Shown here in pieces: positions 27,278-35,009 of a DNA stretch of 64,000 nucleotides. The translations under genes and the position numbers were made by a program. Each line of letters begins with the position of its first letter. Within the stretch, counting starts at the first letter, position 1. This DNA comes from JASLEW01 sp035544875 (GTDB lineage Bacteria; Acidobacteriota; Thermoanaerobaculia; Multivoradales; UBA5704), in the NCBI GenBank assembly GCA_035544875.1, contig DASZZP010000012.1:1-64000 (forward strand). Direction: 5' to 3'. Under the pieces are notes generated by a model that was given only the letters and a program-made list of their open reading frames with translations, ran no database searches and was not told where the DNA came from.

Positions 27278-29314
27278 TTGATCCCTACATCCGAGCAGCT
27301 GCGGGAGATCGCGAGGAAGCCGGAGGGAAGGTTCCCCGAGGTCCCTTTCGCGGCCCTGCTCATGGCGCTCGCCGTCGAGCAGCGGACGCTCGCGCTCGAA
27401 GTGCGGCGCAAGCAGCTGTCGAAGCGGATCGTCCTCGAGCTCGGGATCCCGGTCGACTGCCGCTCCAACCTGGTCAACGAGACCCTCGGCCATTTCATGG
27501 TCAGCCAGGGCAGGCTGCGCGCCGAGGACCTGAACTCCTATCTCGGCGAGTCGGCCTCACGCGGCCTGCGGCTGGGGGAGGTGCTGCTCGACCACGGCGT
27601 CATCGCCGCCGAGGAGCTATGGAAACTGCTGCAGCAGAACCTCGCCAAGAAGCTCCTCGACGTCTTCGCCTGGCGAGACGGGGAATACCGCCTGCTGCCG
27701 GACACGCCGCCGGCCGAGTCGTCGCTCAAGATCCGCGTCCCCCAGCTGATCGTCACCGGCATCACCAAATGCACGCCGCAGGAAGAAGTCGATGCCGCCG
27801 TGGTCCCCCTGGTAGGCAAGATGCTCTGCCTCCACCCCGACCCGCCCATTCCGCTCGAGGAGATTCGCTTGAGCGCGCGCCAGTCTCGGGTCGCGGTGGC
27901 CCTGCGGTCGGGATGGCGCATCGACGAGCTGGCGGTGGGGACCGGCCTGCCGTTCGAGGAAATCAACCGGCTCCTCTACGCGCTCGCCGTCCTGGGAGTC
28001 GTGGTGACCGCCGACAGCCAGGCGGGCAGGGCGGCGCTCACGGCGGCGAGCTGGGGTGCCGCCGCCCTTTCGCGCTCGTCCCCACCTGCAGCCGACGCCG
28101 GGGCGCCGGCCGGCGCGGGACCGGCGGCAAGCGGAGCCGAAGGTGCCGGATCCTTTGTGCCGGCGCAGCCTTCCTTTGCACGCCGCGGCGGCGCTGAGAC
28201 CTCCGGCTCGCAGCCGCAAGACGCTTCCAGGCCCGCCTCCGGGAGACCGCAAGACCCCGCCGGGACCGCGCCCGCGGCGCCGGCAGCGCCCACGGCGGGC
28301 GCCTTGGCGGACGGTCCGAGTGCCCCGGTTCCCGCCGGCAGACCCCCGGCGCCGCCCGCGCCGCCCCCTCCGGAGCCCGCGCCGACTTCCGCCCCGGCCG
28401 CGGCAGCCGCCCCAGCCGCAGCAACGCCGCCGCTCCAGGCTCAGCCCGCCCCACCCGCGGCCGGCAGCTCCCCCTTCCCCGTGGGCAGGGCAGCGCCGGC
28501 GGCGCCGCCACTCGCCGCGCACGCCGCCACGGACTCCGGGGAGGGTGCCGGTGCTGCCGCGCATGACGTTGAACCGGACGCTGCGCTCGGGCCGGTACCG
28601 GCGCCCGAGGAGCGCCGCAACCAGATCATTCTCGCCTACATGTCGTATCGCCGCCAGGACGCCTTTGACCTGCTCGGGGCCACCGAGGACGACACCCTGC
28701 CGCTGATCCAGCAGCGCTACCTGAGCTTCGCCAGCCGCTATGCCCCGTGGACCTTCGCAGGCCCAGGGCTCGAGGAGGTCGAGGAGAAGGCGAGGGACCT
28801 CTTCCTGGCCGGCGCCCGCGCCTACGGCGAGCTGGCCGATCCGCAGCAGAGGGGTACGCTGCTCCTCCGCCGCAAGACACTCTCCGAGGAGCGCCAGCGC
28901 CGAACAACGAGCGGCAAGCTGAGGATCAAGACCGATCTGCTCGACTCCGAAGCCCAGTACCGCAAGGGAAAGGCGCTGATGGAATCGGGCAAGCTCCACG
29001 AGGCCGCGCAGCTGCTCGAATTCGCCTCTGACTGCGATCCCCAGAACGGCCTCTACAGCGCCGAGCTCGCCTACTGCCGGTTCCTGTTCGCCCCCGCGCC
29101 GGCGACCGGCGTGCGCGCGCTCAAGGAGCTACAGGAGACCCTGCGCCACGACCCTGACTGCGGTCTCGCGATTTTCTATAGCGGCGAGATCCACCGCCAG
29201 CTGGGCAACTTCGCCGAAGCCGAGGGACACCTGCGGCGGGCGATCAAGATCATGAGCCCCGACCGGCGCCCCATCGAAGCGCTCAAAGCCCTGGCTACTC
29301 AAAAGAAACACTAA
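27278..29314 (+). CDS. DUF4388 / J-like / TPR fusion protein
   Basis: From TTG at 27278 (GAGG eight bases upstream) this is a 678-residue protein. Residues ~12-150 form a DUF4388 domain (FPEVPFAALLMAL, then LGEVLLDHGVIAAEELWKLL). About 170 residues of Pro/Ala linker follow. Near residue 455 a J-like helical segment reads DAFDLLGATEDDTLPLIQQRYL, without the HPD motif. C-terminal TPR-like helices follow (~545-678). DUF4388 proteins occur in signalling or gliding-type systems of large soil bacteria; a cytoplasmic scaffold role is likely. A GTG at 27257 is an alternative start. Confidence 0.7.
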   Translation: MIPTSEQLREIARKPEGRFPEVPFAALLMALAVEQRTLALEVRRKQLSKRIVLELGIPVDCRSNLVNETLGHFMVSQGRLRAEDLNSYLGESASRGLRLGEVLLDHGVIAAEELWKLLQQNLAKKLLDVFAWRDGEYRLLPDTPPAESSLKIRVPQLIVTGITKCTPQEEVDAAVVPLVGKMLCLHPDPPIPLEEIRLSARQSRVAVALRSGWRIDELAVGTGLPFEEINRLLYALAVLGVVVTADSQAGRAALTAASWGAAALSRSSPPAADAGAPAGAGPAASGAEGAGSFVPAQPSFARRGGAETSGSQPQDASRPASGRPQDPAGTAPAAPAAPTAGALADGPSAPVPAGRPPAPPAPPPPEPAPTSAPAAAAAPAAATPPLQAQPAPPAAGSSPFPVGRAAPAAPPLAAHAATDSGEGAGAAAHDVEPDAALGPVPAPEERRNQIILAYMSYRRQDAFDLLGATEDDTLPLIQQRYLSFASRYAPWTFAGPGLEEVEEKARDLFLAGARAYGELADPQQRGTLLLRRKTLSEERQRRTTSGKLRIKTDLLDSEAQYRKGKALMESGKLHEAAQLLEFASDCDPQNGLYSAELAYCRFLFAPAPATGVRALKELQETLRHDPDCGLAIFYSGEIHRQLGNFAEAEGHLRRAIKIMSPDRRPIEALKALATQKKH

Positions 29315-29355
29315 CGGCTGGGACCCCTCCGGTCCGGCTGCTGTACGCGGGAGTG

Positions 29356-29479
29356 GGAGCGTGGAAGGTCGCCGCCCGACCTCGGTCCGCTCGCTGGGAG
29401 GGGTGGATGAGGTGAAACGCTCTTTGGGGTCGAGGTGAGGGCTCGCGGACCGCGGTCGGGCGGCGACCTTCCACGCTCC
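29356..29479 (-). repeat. Palindromic repeat family 1, copy A
   Basis: Two 35-nt arms (29356-29390 and 29445-29479) are complementary at 34 of 35 positions around a 54-nt loop. Read on the minus strand the loop contains CCCCAAAGAGCGT, shared with copies B and C. The arms differ from those of B and C while keeping their own complementarity. Confidence 0.85.
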
Positions 29480-29569
29480 TCTCGGCGGGCGGGCCAGTCC
29501 TCCTGCCAATGTTTTGGGAATACATGCTCCGCGGGCCAGTGCTCCTCCAACCGACAGTCGTCCGCTTGA

Positions 29570-29712
29570 TCATCCTCTCGGGTGGGCGCTGTCGTGGTCT
29601 CCCTCGGCGATCACGTGCACGAAGTCGACGTGCTTGCCGGGGTACTCGCGCGCCATGCGCGTTCGAAGTAGGCAACGAACGCATCGGTGCCTTCGGCGAC
29701 GTGCGCGACGGT
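29570..29712 (-). pseudogene. Frameshifted SnoaL/NTF2-like fragment
   Basis: Two minus-strand frames join into one recognisable SnoaL-like stretch: VAEGTDAFVAYFER in one frame, then MAREYPGKHVDFVHVIAEGD in the next, ending at TGA 29572-29570. A 2-nt insertion (GC after FER) breaks the frame, and both ends of the domain are missing. NTF2-like proteins of this type typically read EAFVAYFERMAREYPGK, which is why I join them. Confidence 0.6.
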
Positions 29713-29721
29713 GCACCGCGA

Positions 29722-30204
29722 TCAGCGCCGGAGCGCGATCAGGAGCGATCCAGTGGCAGCAAGCGCCGCGACCGCACGCACATGGTTCCAGGCCGTCCAA
29801 CTGGTGAGATAGCCAATCCATAGGCGGGCACCCTCGGCGCTTTCTGGCGCGACGGCCGCCAGCGCGTCGTTTCGCGGCACGTTGAACACGATCGTCACCA
29901 GCACTGCACCGGCGAGATAGAGCACGCTGCCGGCGAACAGGTAAACCGCCCCGGGCTCATTCCAACGTGATAGCGACGAGACGGCCAGGACGGCGCAGGC
30001 GGCGGCTGTGCCGAAGAGCGCCAGCATGAACAATGGCGTGATCGCCGCGACGTTGATGGATTGCATGGCGGCGATGCCCTGAGCGGGCGGCAGGCGCGCC
30101 AGGGCACGCATGACGAAGACCGAGAATGCGAAGAAGACACCGGCCATCAGCCCACAGCCGAGCGCCGATCCAAACGTCAAGGGAAAGAGCAAGCGGTCGA
30201 CCAT
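29722..30204 (-). CDS. DUF1772 integral membrane protein
   Basis: A 160-residue protein with four hydrophobic segments, the arrangement of DUF1772 (anthrone-oxygenase-like) proteins: FGSALGCGLMAGVFFAFSVF near residue 10, a PPAQGIAAMQSIN loop and an NVPRNDAL motif near 100. Some relatives are linked to oxidations of aromatic compounds, but function here is unknown. AGGAGG precedes the ATG at 30204 by six bases. It stands alone, followed by the SnoaL-like remnant on the same strand. Confidence 0.75.
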   Translation of the reverse strand: MVDRLLFPLTFGSALGCGLMAGVFFAFSVFVMRALARLPPAQGIAAMQSINVAAITPLFMLALFGTAAACAVLAVSSLSRWNEPGAVYLFAGSVLYLAGAVLVTIVFNVPRNDALAAVAPESAEGARLWIGYLTSWTAWNHVRAVAALAATGSLLIALRR

Positions 30205-30424
30205 CGAAGCCTCCTGTCTGTCATCGCGAAACTCGTCGACCAACCGGGTTGACGCACTGCTCAAGCTGGGGCAGCCTCGATCGTTCCCCAGACTACCATC
30301 GACGCCTCTCGGCTCGGGCACGAGCGCCTTCCCTTGGCAGGCCCGTTGCTCCGTACCGCTGGGTTGCGCGCCCGGGCGTCAAAGGCGAATACCCTGGAGG
30401 AGTCCTGGCCTTCCTGGCGATGCA
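30205..30424. other. Intergenic region between DUF1772 gene and repeat copy B
   Basis: No gene recognised. The last part (from about 30395) shares sequence with the flank of repeat copy C (GGAGGAGTCCTGGCC), so the mobile or duplicated unit may extend beyond the palindrome. Confidence 0.45.
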
Positions 30425-30543
30425 GCGCGTCGCAGGCCGCCTCCCTGCCGAGGTCCGCGATCCCCACGTCAACCCCAAAGAGCGTCCTTCTTTCATCCGC
30501 CCCCAGCAAGCGGACCTCGGCAGGGAGGCGGCCTGCGACGCGC
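30425..30543 (+). repeat. Palindromic repeat family 1, copy B
   Basis: Arms of 34 nt at 30425-30458 and 30510-30543 are perfectly complementary; the 51-nt loop holds CCCCAAAGAGCGT. It lies about 120 bp upstream of the tandem-XRE gene. Confidence 0.88.
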
Positions 30544-30663
30544 CCTCCGCCAGCCACAGGGCCAGGACGGAGGAGTCCGCCGCTGTCCCGGATCGCTTGG
30601 ACCGGCGCACTTTAGCTGGAGACTGGCTGCACCGGGACCACTCGGGAAGACAAGGAGACAAAG

Positions 30664-31131
30664 GTGAAACTCGGAGACGTCCTCAAGAAGGAACGCGAGC
30701 GCAAGAGATTCTCCCTCGAGGAGACGGCGTCCAAGCTGGGCCTGGCGCAGGACCGATATCAGGATCTCGAAGCCGGCGGCTCGCCCGCCGAGAAATGGGG
30801 CCCGCTGCTCGCCCAGGTGGCGATCAAGCTCGAGACCCCAACCTCCAGGCTGCTTGCCGACAGCGGCAAGTCGACCGACGCCCGGCCAGGCCAGGCCGGA
30901 CAGCTGATCCGCAGCCACCGCGAGCGGCGCAGCAAGACCGTCGACGAGATGGCCGAGCAGCTCGCGATCTCCCGCCAGGAGTACGAGGAGATCGAAGCCG
31001 GCAAGTCCGGCATCGAGGAGTACGGACCGCTGCTCCTCCACTTCGCCGAGCTCATCGAGCAGCCGGTCTTCAACCTCTTCTATCCCTGCGGTCTGCCGCT
31101 CGACAAGCTGGAAGTGAACGACTACCCGTAG
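30664..31131 (+). CDS. Tandem XRE-type helix-turn-helix protein
   Basis: The product (155 aa from GTG, AAGGAG six bases upstream) consists of two XRE-like domains in a row: residues ~1-65 (LKKERERKRFSLEETASKLG) and ~75-150 (IRSHRERRSKTVDEMAEQLA). Both show the same layout, ending in a WGPLLAQ or YGPLLLH motif, so the protein arose by internal duplication. It lacks any effector domain and could bind DNA as a pseudo-dimer. It is convergent with the biosynthetic operon and sits just beyond that operon's 3' end. Confidence 0.75.
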   Translation: MKLGDVLKKERERKRFSLEETASKLGLAQDRYQDLEAGGSPAEKWGPLLAQVAIKLETPTSRLLADSGKSTDARPGQAGQLIRSHRERRSKTVDEMAEQLAISRQEYEEIEAGKSGIEEYGPLLLHFAELIEQPVFNLFYPCGLPLDKLEVNDYP

Positions 31132-31144
31132 CCTAGACCTCCCT

Positions 31145-33013
31145 TCAGCTAGACGAAATTGGTCCGTGCGCCAGGGGAGGAGGCGTCCCCTTCCCCCCCG
31201 GAGGGGTGGGAAGGGGATCGAGGGGTGCGGGGGGCGATCCGATTGACGCTTCGAGTAGGCCTCCACCGCCACATCGCAGCGCCTTGTGATCTCTAGGGAT
31301 CGGCACCGCCGCGTAGCGGCCCGGGAAGAGGTCGGACCAGCCCGCAAGGGGGGAGAGGGCAAGGGGCTTGACGTCTCCCAGGCGCTGGCCGCGCTCGGCG
31401 CAGCGGCGGAGGTAGAGCGGGTAGGCCTGCGCATCGATGTGATAGAGGCGCAGGGTCAGCTGGCCCAGGCGCAGGGCGTGGCCGAAGTGGGGGTTGGCCG
31501 TGAGCTCCCGCTCCAGGACGCCGCGCAAGCCGGGAGGCGGCTCGCCGGTCAGCTCGAGGTAGGCCGTGTAGGCGGGGGCGGGTTGCGGATCGGGAGCGAG
31601 CAGCGCAAAGCGCGGCGCGATTCCGGCGGCGGCGAAGGCGCGCTGAAAGGCGGCGGCGACGAAGCCTTCGCTGAGTTTCTCGCCGCAGAGGTCGACGACG
31701 TGGTCCTCCTTGCCGAGGAAGCGCAGCGAGGGGGTGCGGCCGGCGAAGCCGTCGACCTCCACTCGGTCCTCCAAACGGTAGCGGTAGAGGCCGCCGCCGG
31801 TCGTCACGACGACCGAGTAGATCTCCCCCGGCTCGAGCTCGTGCGCCAGGCGGGCCCTGCCGGCGGCAGATCCGGGCGCCGCTCCCGATTGCGGCAAGAA
31901 TTCGAAGAAATGGGAGCGGATCGCCAGGGGGGTGCGGCCGGCATAGGGCACGGTGACGAATGCTTCGGTCGCCAGCAGCCCCTTGCGCTGCAGCTCGACG
32001 CCCGGGAAGAGGCCGCGCAGCGCCTCGGCGTGGAGGGCCGCGTGGGCGTCTCCCCAGCAGCTGATCAGCTCCAGGCGCGGCCAGATCTGCGCCCGCTGTT
32101 CGGGGGCGAGGCCCGCCAGGGTTGCCGCGCGCCGGGGGCGGGGCGCCAGGCGCGAGGAGAGCCGCGCCGCCAGGGCCGGGGGAAGCGGCGCCGGGGGGCG
32201 GCAGCCGCCGCGCCGGATGTCTTCCACCAGGGAGCTCCAGTGCCGCGGCAGCGCCTCGAGCAGCAGCGCCAGGAAGCTCGGGTGCCAGACCGAGATCAGC
32301 GCCAGGTCGTCGCGCCGCAACAGGAAGAGCAGCGTCAGATAGCGGAACGACTCGACGTCGCGCACCCACCGCACCTCCCCCGGCACCGCCAGGGTGGCGT
32401 CCACCAGCCGCTTCAGGACGCCCCCCAGGTAGTCGCCGTCCTCCTCGAAGCCGATGCGGATGGCTGTGCCCATATCCGGGCTTCCCTCGGCCGCGCCTGT
32501 TCGCGGCTCGCCGCGCCCCTGGCGCGCCGGCGGCTCCGCCTCTTGCGCGAGGGCCAGTGGAGTGATCGACCAGTAAGCGGCGCCCAGGGCGAGCCGCGGG
32601 CGCCGCCGGTAGAGGTCGCAAACCCACGGCGCCACCGCGCGCCGAAGCTCCTGCTGCAGCTCCGCGGTATAGGGGATCCGCTTCGCCGCCGCGGTCGAAC
32701 CGGAAGAAAGCTCGAGGGCGCGGACCGGCGCGCGCGTCAGCACTCGTCGCTCGCCGGCGGCGATGCGCTCGATCCAGCCCCGATAGGCGTCGTAGCCGCG
32801 CAGCGGCACCCCGGCCTGGTAGTCCTCCACTCCGCGCATCCGCGCGAAGCCGTGCGCGCGGCCGAAGGCGGTCTCGGCGGCACCGCGCAGGTAGCGCTGC
32901 AGCAACGCCTTCTGCGCCGCCTCCGGCGCCGCCAGCGCCGCGCGAAAGCGGCGGTGCCCGGGGGCGTTGGCGGTCCGCCAGGCGACGCCGGCGAGCGCCG
33001 CGACGGCGCTCAT
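31145..33013 (-). CDS. GH3-family acyl-adenylating ligase
   Basis: A 622-residue member of the GH3 superfamily (adenylate-forming acyl-amido synthetases). It has the ATP-binding LSSGSTAAAKRIP near residue 105, FEFLPQ near 382, VVTTGGGLYRYRLEDRVEV near 420 and FLGKEDHVVDLCGEKL near 450. It would activate a carboxylate as acyl-AMP and couple it to an amine. It is the last gene of the operon, translationally coupled (ATGA). The final ~45 residues are not part of the family: they are encoded by repeat-family-2 copy 1 (CGGGGLLEASIGSPP), so the native C-terminus has been replaced or extended. Confidence 0.82.
   Translation of the reverse strand: MSAVAALAGVAWRTANAPGHRRFRAALAAPEAAQKALLQRYLRGAAETAFGRAHGFARMRGVEDYQAGVPLRGYDAYRGWIERIAAGERRVLTRAPVRALELSSGSTAAAKRIPYTAELQQELRRAVAPWVCDLYRRRPRLALGAAYWSITPLALAQEAEPPARQGRGEPRTGAAEGSPDMGTAIRIGFEEDGDYLGGVLKRLVDATLAVPGEVRWVRDVESFRYLTLLFLLRRDDLALISVWHPSFLALLLEALPRHWSSLVEDIRRGGCRPPAPLPPALAARLSSRLAPRPRRAATLAGLAPEQRAQIWPRLELISCWGDAHAALHAEALRGLFPGVELQRKGLLATEAFVTVPYAGRTPLAIRSHFFEFLPQSGAAPGSAAGRARLAHELEPGEIYSVVVTTGGGLYRYRLEDRVEVDGFAGRTPSLRFLGKEDHVVDLCGEKLSEGFVAAAFQRAFAAAGIAPRFALLAPDPQPAPAYTAYLELTGEPPPGLRGVLERELTANPHFGHALRLGQLTLRLYHIDAQAYPLYLRRCAERGQRLGDVKPLALSPLAGWSDLFPGRYAAVPIPRDHKALRCGGGGLLEASIGSPPAPLDPLPTPPGGKGTPPPLAHGPISSS
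31154..31311 (+). repeat. Repeat family 2, copy 1
   Basis: About 158 nt nearly identical to 37768-37896 and 45733-45921, all in the same orientation. It contains a nested hairpin (CCCCTTCCC / GGGAAGGGG with an inner CCCC/GGGG) and the conserved GGCGATCCGATTGA and CTTCGAGTAGGCCT blocks. It forms the 3' end of the GH3 coding sequence. Confidence 0.88.
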
Positions 33014-33843
33014 TCCGCAGCCTCCGCCGGGCGACCCGCGGCAGGCGTGCCGGCACTCACACCCCGGGCCTCCGGGGCGCCCGCCGCCGGGGCGTGGTCG
33101 ATCCTTCCGCGCTGCCACATCCGCCGCCCGGCAGCGGTCAGGTTGTGGGCCGCGATCTCGGTCAGGCAGACCAGCTCGTCACCCGACTCCCAGCCAGGGT
33201 TGCTGGCGAGGAACAAGGCCACATAGGGGTCGGCGAGCTTGCCCGCCGGAACTTCGCGCAGGTCGCGCGCCAGCAACTGCGGCGCGGCGAGGCGCGCGAT
33301 CCCCAGCTCCGGCAGGTAGCAGCTGCCCAACCGCTCGCGGGCGAGGGCGTCGAGGAGCGACCGCGCGGCCGGTGGCGGCGGGGTCCCGGGACACGGCTGG
33401 AAGTCGCGCCAGAATACCGGCAAGAAGCGGTAGGTGCGAAAGCCGGAGGTCAGGAGCAGCCAGAAGAGCCGGCGCTGGGGCCGCGAAGGGGCCGCACCGG
33501 CGCCGCCGATATTGCCGCCCAGGCCCCCCTCGTGCAGCGCCCGCACCGCCGCGATCCACGCCTGCGGCAGGGCGGCGCTCCCATGGGCACCCCGTTCCAT
33601 GATGGTGTCGCCGGAGTAGACGACCGCAAGCGGCTCGCCGGCGACGCTCGACTCGTAGGTCAAGAGGGTGGTGAAGCCCGAGAGCCGGCCCCCTTCCTCG
33701 AGCAGCACCACCCAGTTCTTCTCGTCCAGGTCGCGGTTGAAGGAGGCATGCGTCACGCCCTCGAAATGGGCCGCGAGGAGCTGCTCCATCCGCCGCCGCA
33801 CGTCCGCCCCGAGGGCTTCGCGCGCTACCAGACGCCCTCTCAC
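33010..33843 (-). CDS. Uncharacterised protein of the GH3 operon, weakly acyltransferase-like
   Basis: This 277-residue protein starts at GTG 33843 inside a GTGA overlap and ends in ATGA overlap with the GH3 gene. I do not recognise a family with confidence. The stretch KNWVVLLEEGGRLSGFTTL near residue 47 and the following AVVYSGDTIM strand look like part of a GNAT-like fold. The C-terminus is Ala/Gly/Pro-rich. Tight coupling to a second acyltransferase-like gene and to GH3 suggests that it handles an acyl or amino intermediate. Confidence 0.6.
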   Translation of the reverse strand: MRGRLVAREALGADVRRRMEQLLAAHFEGVTHASFNRDLDEKNWVVLLEEGGRLSGFTTLLTYESSVAGEPLAVVYSGDTIMERGAHGSAALPQAWIAAVRALHEGGLGGNIGGAGAAPSRPQRRLFWLLLTSGFRTYRFLPVFWRDFQPCPGTPPPPAARSLLDALARERLGSCYLPELGIARLAAPQLLARDLREVPAGKLADPYVALFLASNPGWESGDELVCLTEIAAHNLTAAGRRMWQRGRIDHAPAAGAPEARGVSAGTPAAGRPAEAAE

Positions 33844-35009
33844 AGCAGCGCCACCTCGAGATGGGGGATGCGGCCGTCGAGCGCCGCCACCGCTGCTTTC
33901 CCCTCCTTCTCCCAGCACACGGCGTAGAGAACGCTGCGGTACTGCCGCGCGCGCCGGCGCAACGAGGCGAGGAACGGATGGCGCTCCGCGAAGCCCGCTA
34001 CCAGATAGAGGAAGCGGCCGGCGGCTTCCCGGTAGGCCGAGGCCAGGAGCGCGGCAAAGATCCGCGGGTCGTCGCCGTCGACCGCCACGTGCGAGACGTA
34101 GGCATGCGGCAAGAGCTCGCCCGCGGCCGGGAGGCGCGGCCTGCCGATCAGCGGCGACAGCCGGTTGAGCGCCGGGCGCAGCAGGGTCAGGCGCCGGCCA
34201 TAGCCGCGCACGACGACCTGTTTGAACCCCGATTGGTCCCAGAGCGCGAGGCAGCCGATCACCTGGCCGCCGCGGACCGCCAGGTGGAAGTCGCGCGGCG
34301 CCAGGCCGCGGCTGCGCACCGGCGACACCAGCTGCGCCGTCGTGAAGCGCGGCGCGAACTGGTAGCGGCGGCGGCTGCGCTCCAGACAGGCGGCCACCTT
34401 GGCCATGATCTCGGGGGCGCCGCGCACGGCCGTCACGCCCGCCGGCAGTGCCTCCGGCCGCCAGGTCCGCCCGCGGCGCGGCGGCGACAGCACCAGGGTG
34501 ACGAAAGGCTCGAGCTCCACGTAGGCGGGCAGCCCGGGCAGCCCGGCGCCGAGCAGCCGGCGCGCGGCGCGGTTGTCGGCGACCACCGAGGTCAGGTCGA
34601 AGGGCGCCTCGCCGGCAGCGCGCAGGCCGCGCAACTTCTCGTAGCCGCCCGCCAGCAGCCGCAGCAAGCCGGCGCGCCGCCGCTCCTCCCAGTCGAGGCG
34701 CAGCTGGCTGAGGTAGCCCAGTCGGCTCGGCCGGCCGTTGACGAAGGCGTCGGTCACCGTCCGGCTCCCCATGCCGCAGAGACTGCCGTCGCGGCGCCGG
34801 GCGACGATCGTCGCGTGCGGCTCCCCCTCGACCGCCGCCGCGAGCGCGGTATCGGGCTCGCGCTCGAGGGTGACGCGGATCTCTCCTGCCAGCGGATGGT
34901 CGCGCAGCAGGCGGCGCAGCTCGGGCTCATCGGCCGCGGTCGCGATATCGACGACCGTGCTCGGGGCGCGGGAGCCGCGTCTCACGGCAAGGGGGCGCGC
35001 GGCGCTCAT
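33840..35009 (-). CDS. GNAT-like N-acyltransferase
   Basis: The product (389 aa) resembles large GNAT-superfamily proteins: TIVARRRDGSLCGMGSR near residue 67, LGYLSQLRLDWEERRRAGLL near 97 (the acyl-CoA-binding segment position) and FDLTSVVADNRAARRLL near 140. A second, more divergent half with VIGCLALWDQSGFKQVVV lies near 270. It may acylate the amine that GH3 or radical SAM steps produce. ATGA and GTGA overlaps on both sides place it firmly inside the operon. Confidence 0.68.
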   Translation of the reverse strand: MSAARPLAVRRGSRAPSTVVDIATAADEPELRRLLRDHPLAGEIRVTLEREPDTALAAAVEGEPHATIVARRRDGSLCGMGSRTVTDAFVNGRPSRLGYLSQLRLDWEERRRAGLLRLLAGGYEKLRGLRAAGEAPFDLTSVVADNRAARRLLGAGLPGLPAYVELEPFVTLVLSPPRRGRTWRPEALPAGVTAVRGAPEIMAKVAACLERSRRRYQFAPRFTTAQLVSPVRSRGLAPRDFHLAVRGGQVIGCLALWDQSGFKQVVVRGYGRRLTLLRPALNRLSPLIGRPRLPAAGELLPHAYVSHVAVDGDDPRIFAALLASAYREAAGRFLYLVAGFAERHPFLASLRRRARQYRSVLYAVCWEKEGKAAVAALDGRIPHLEVALL

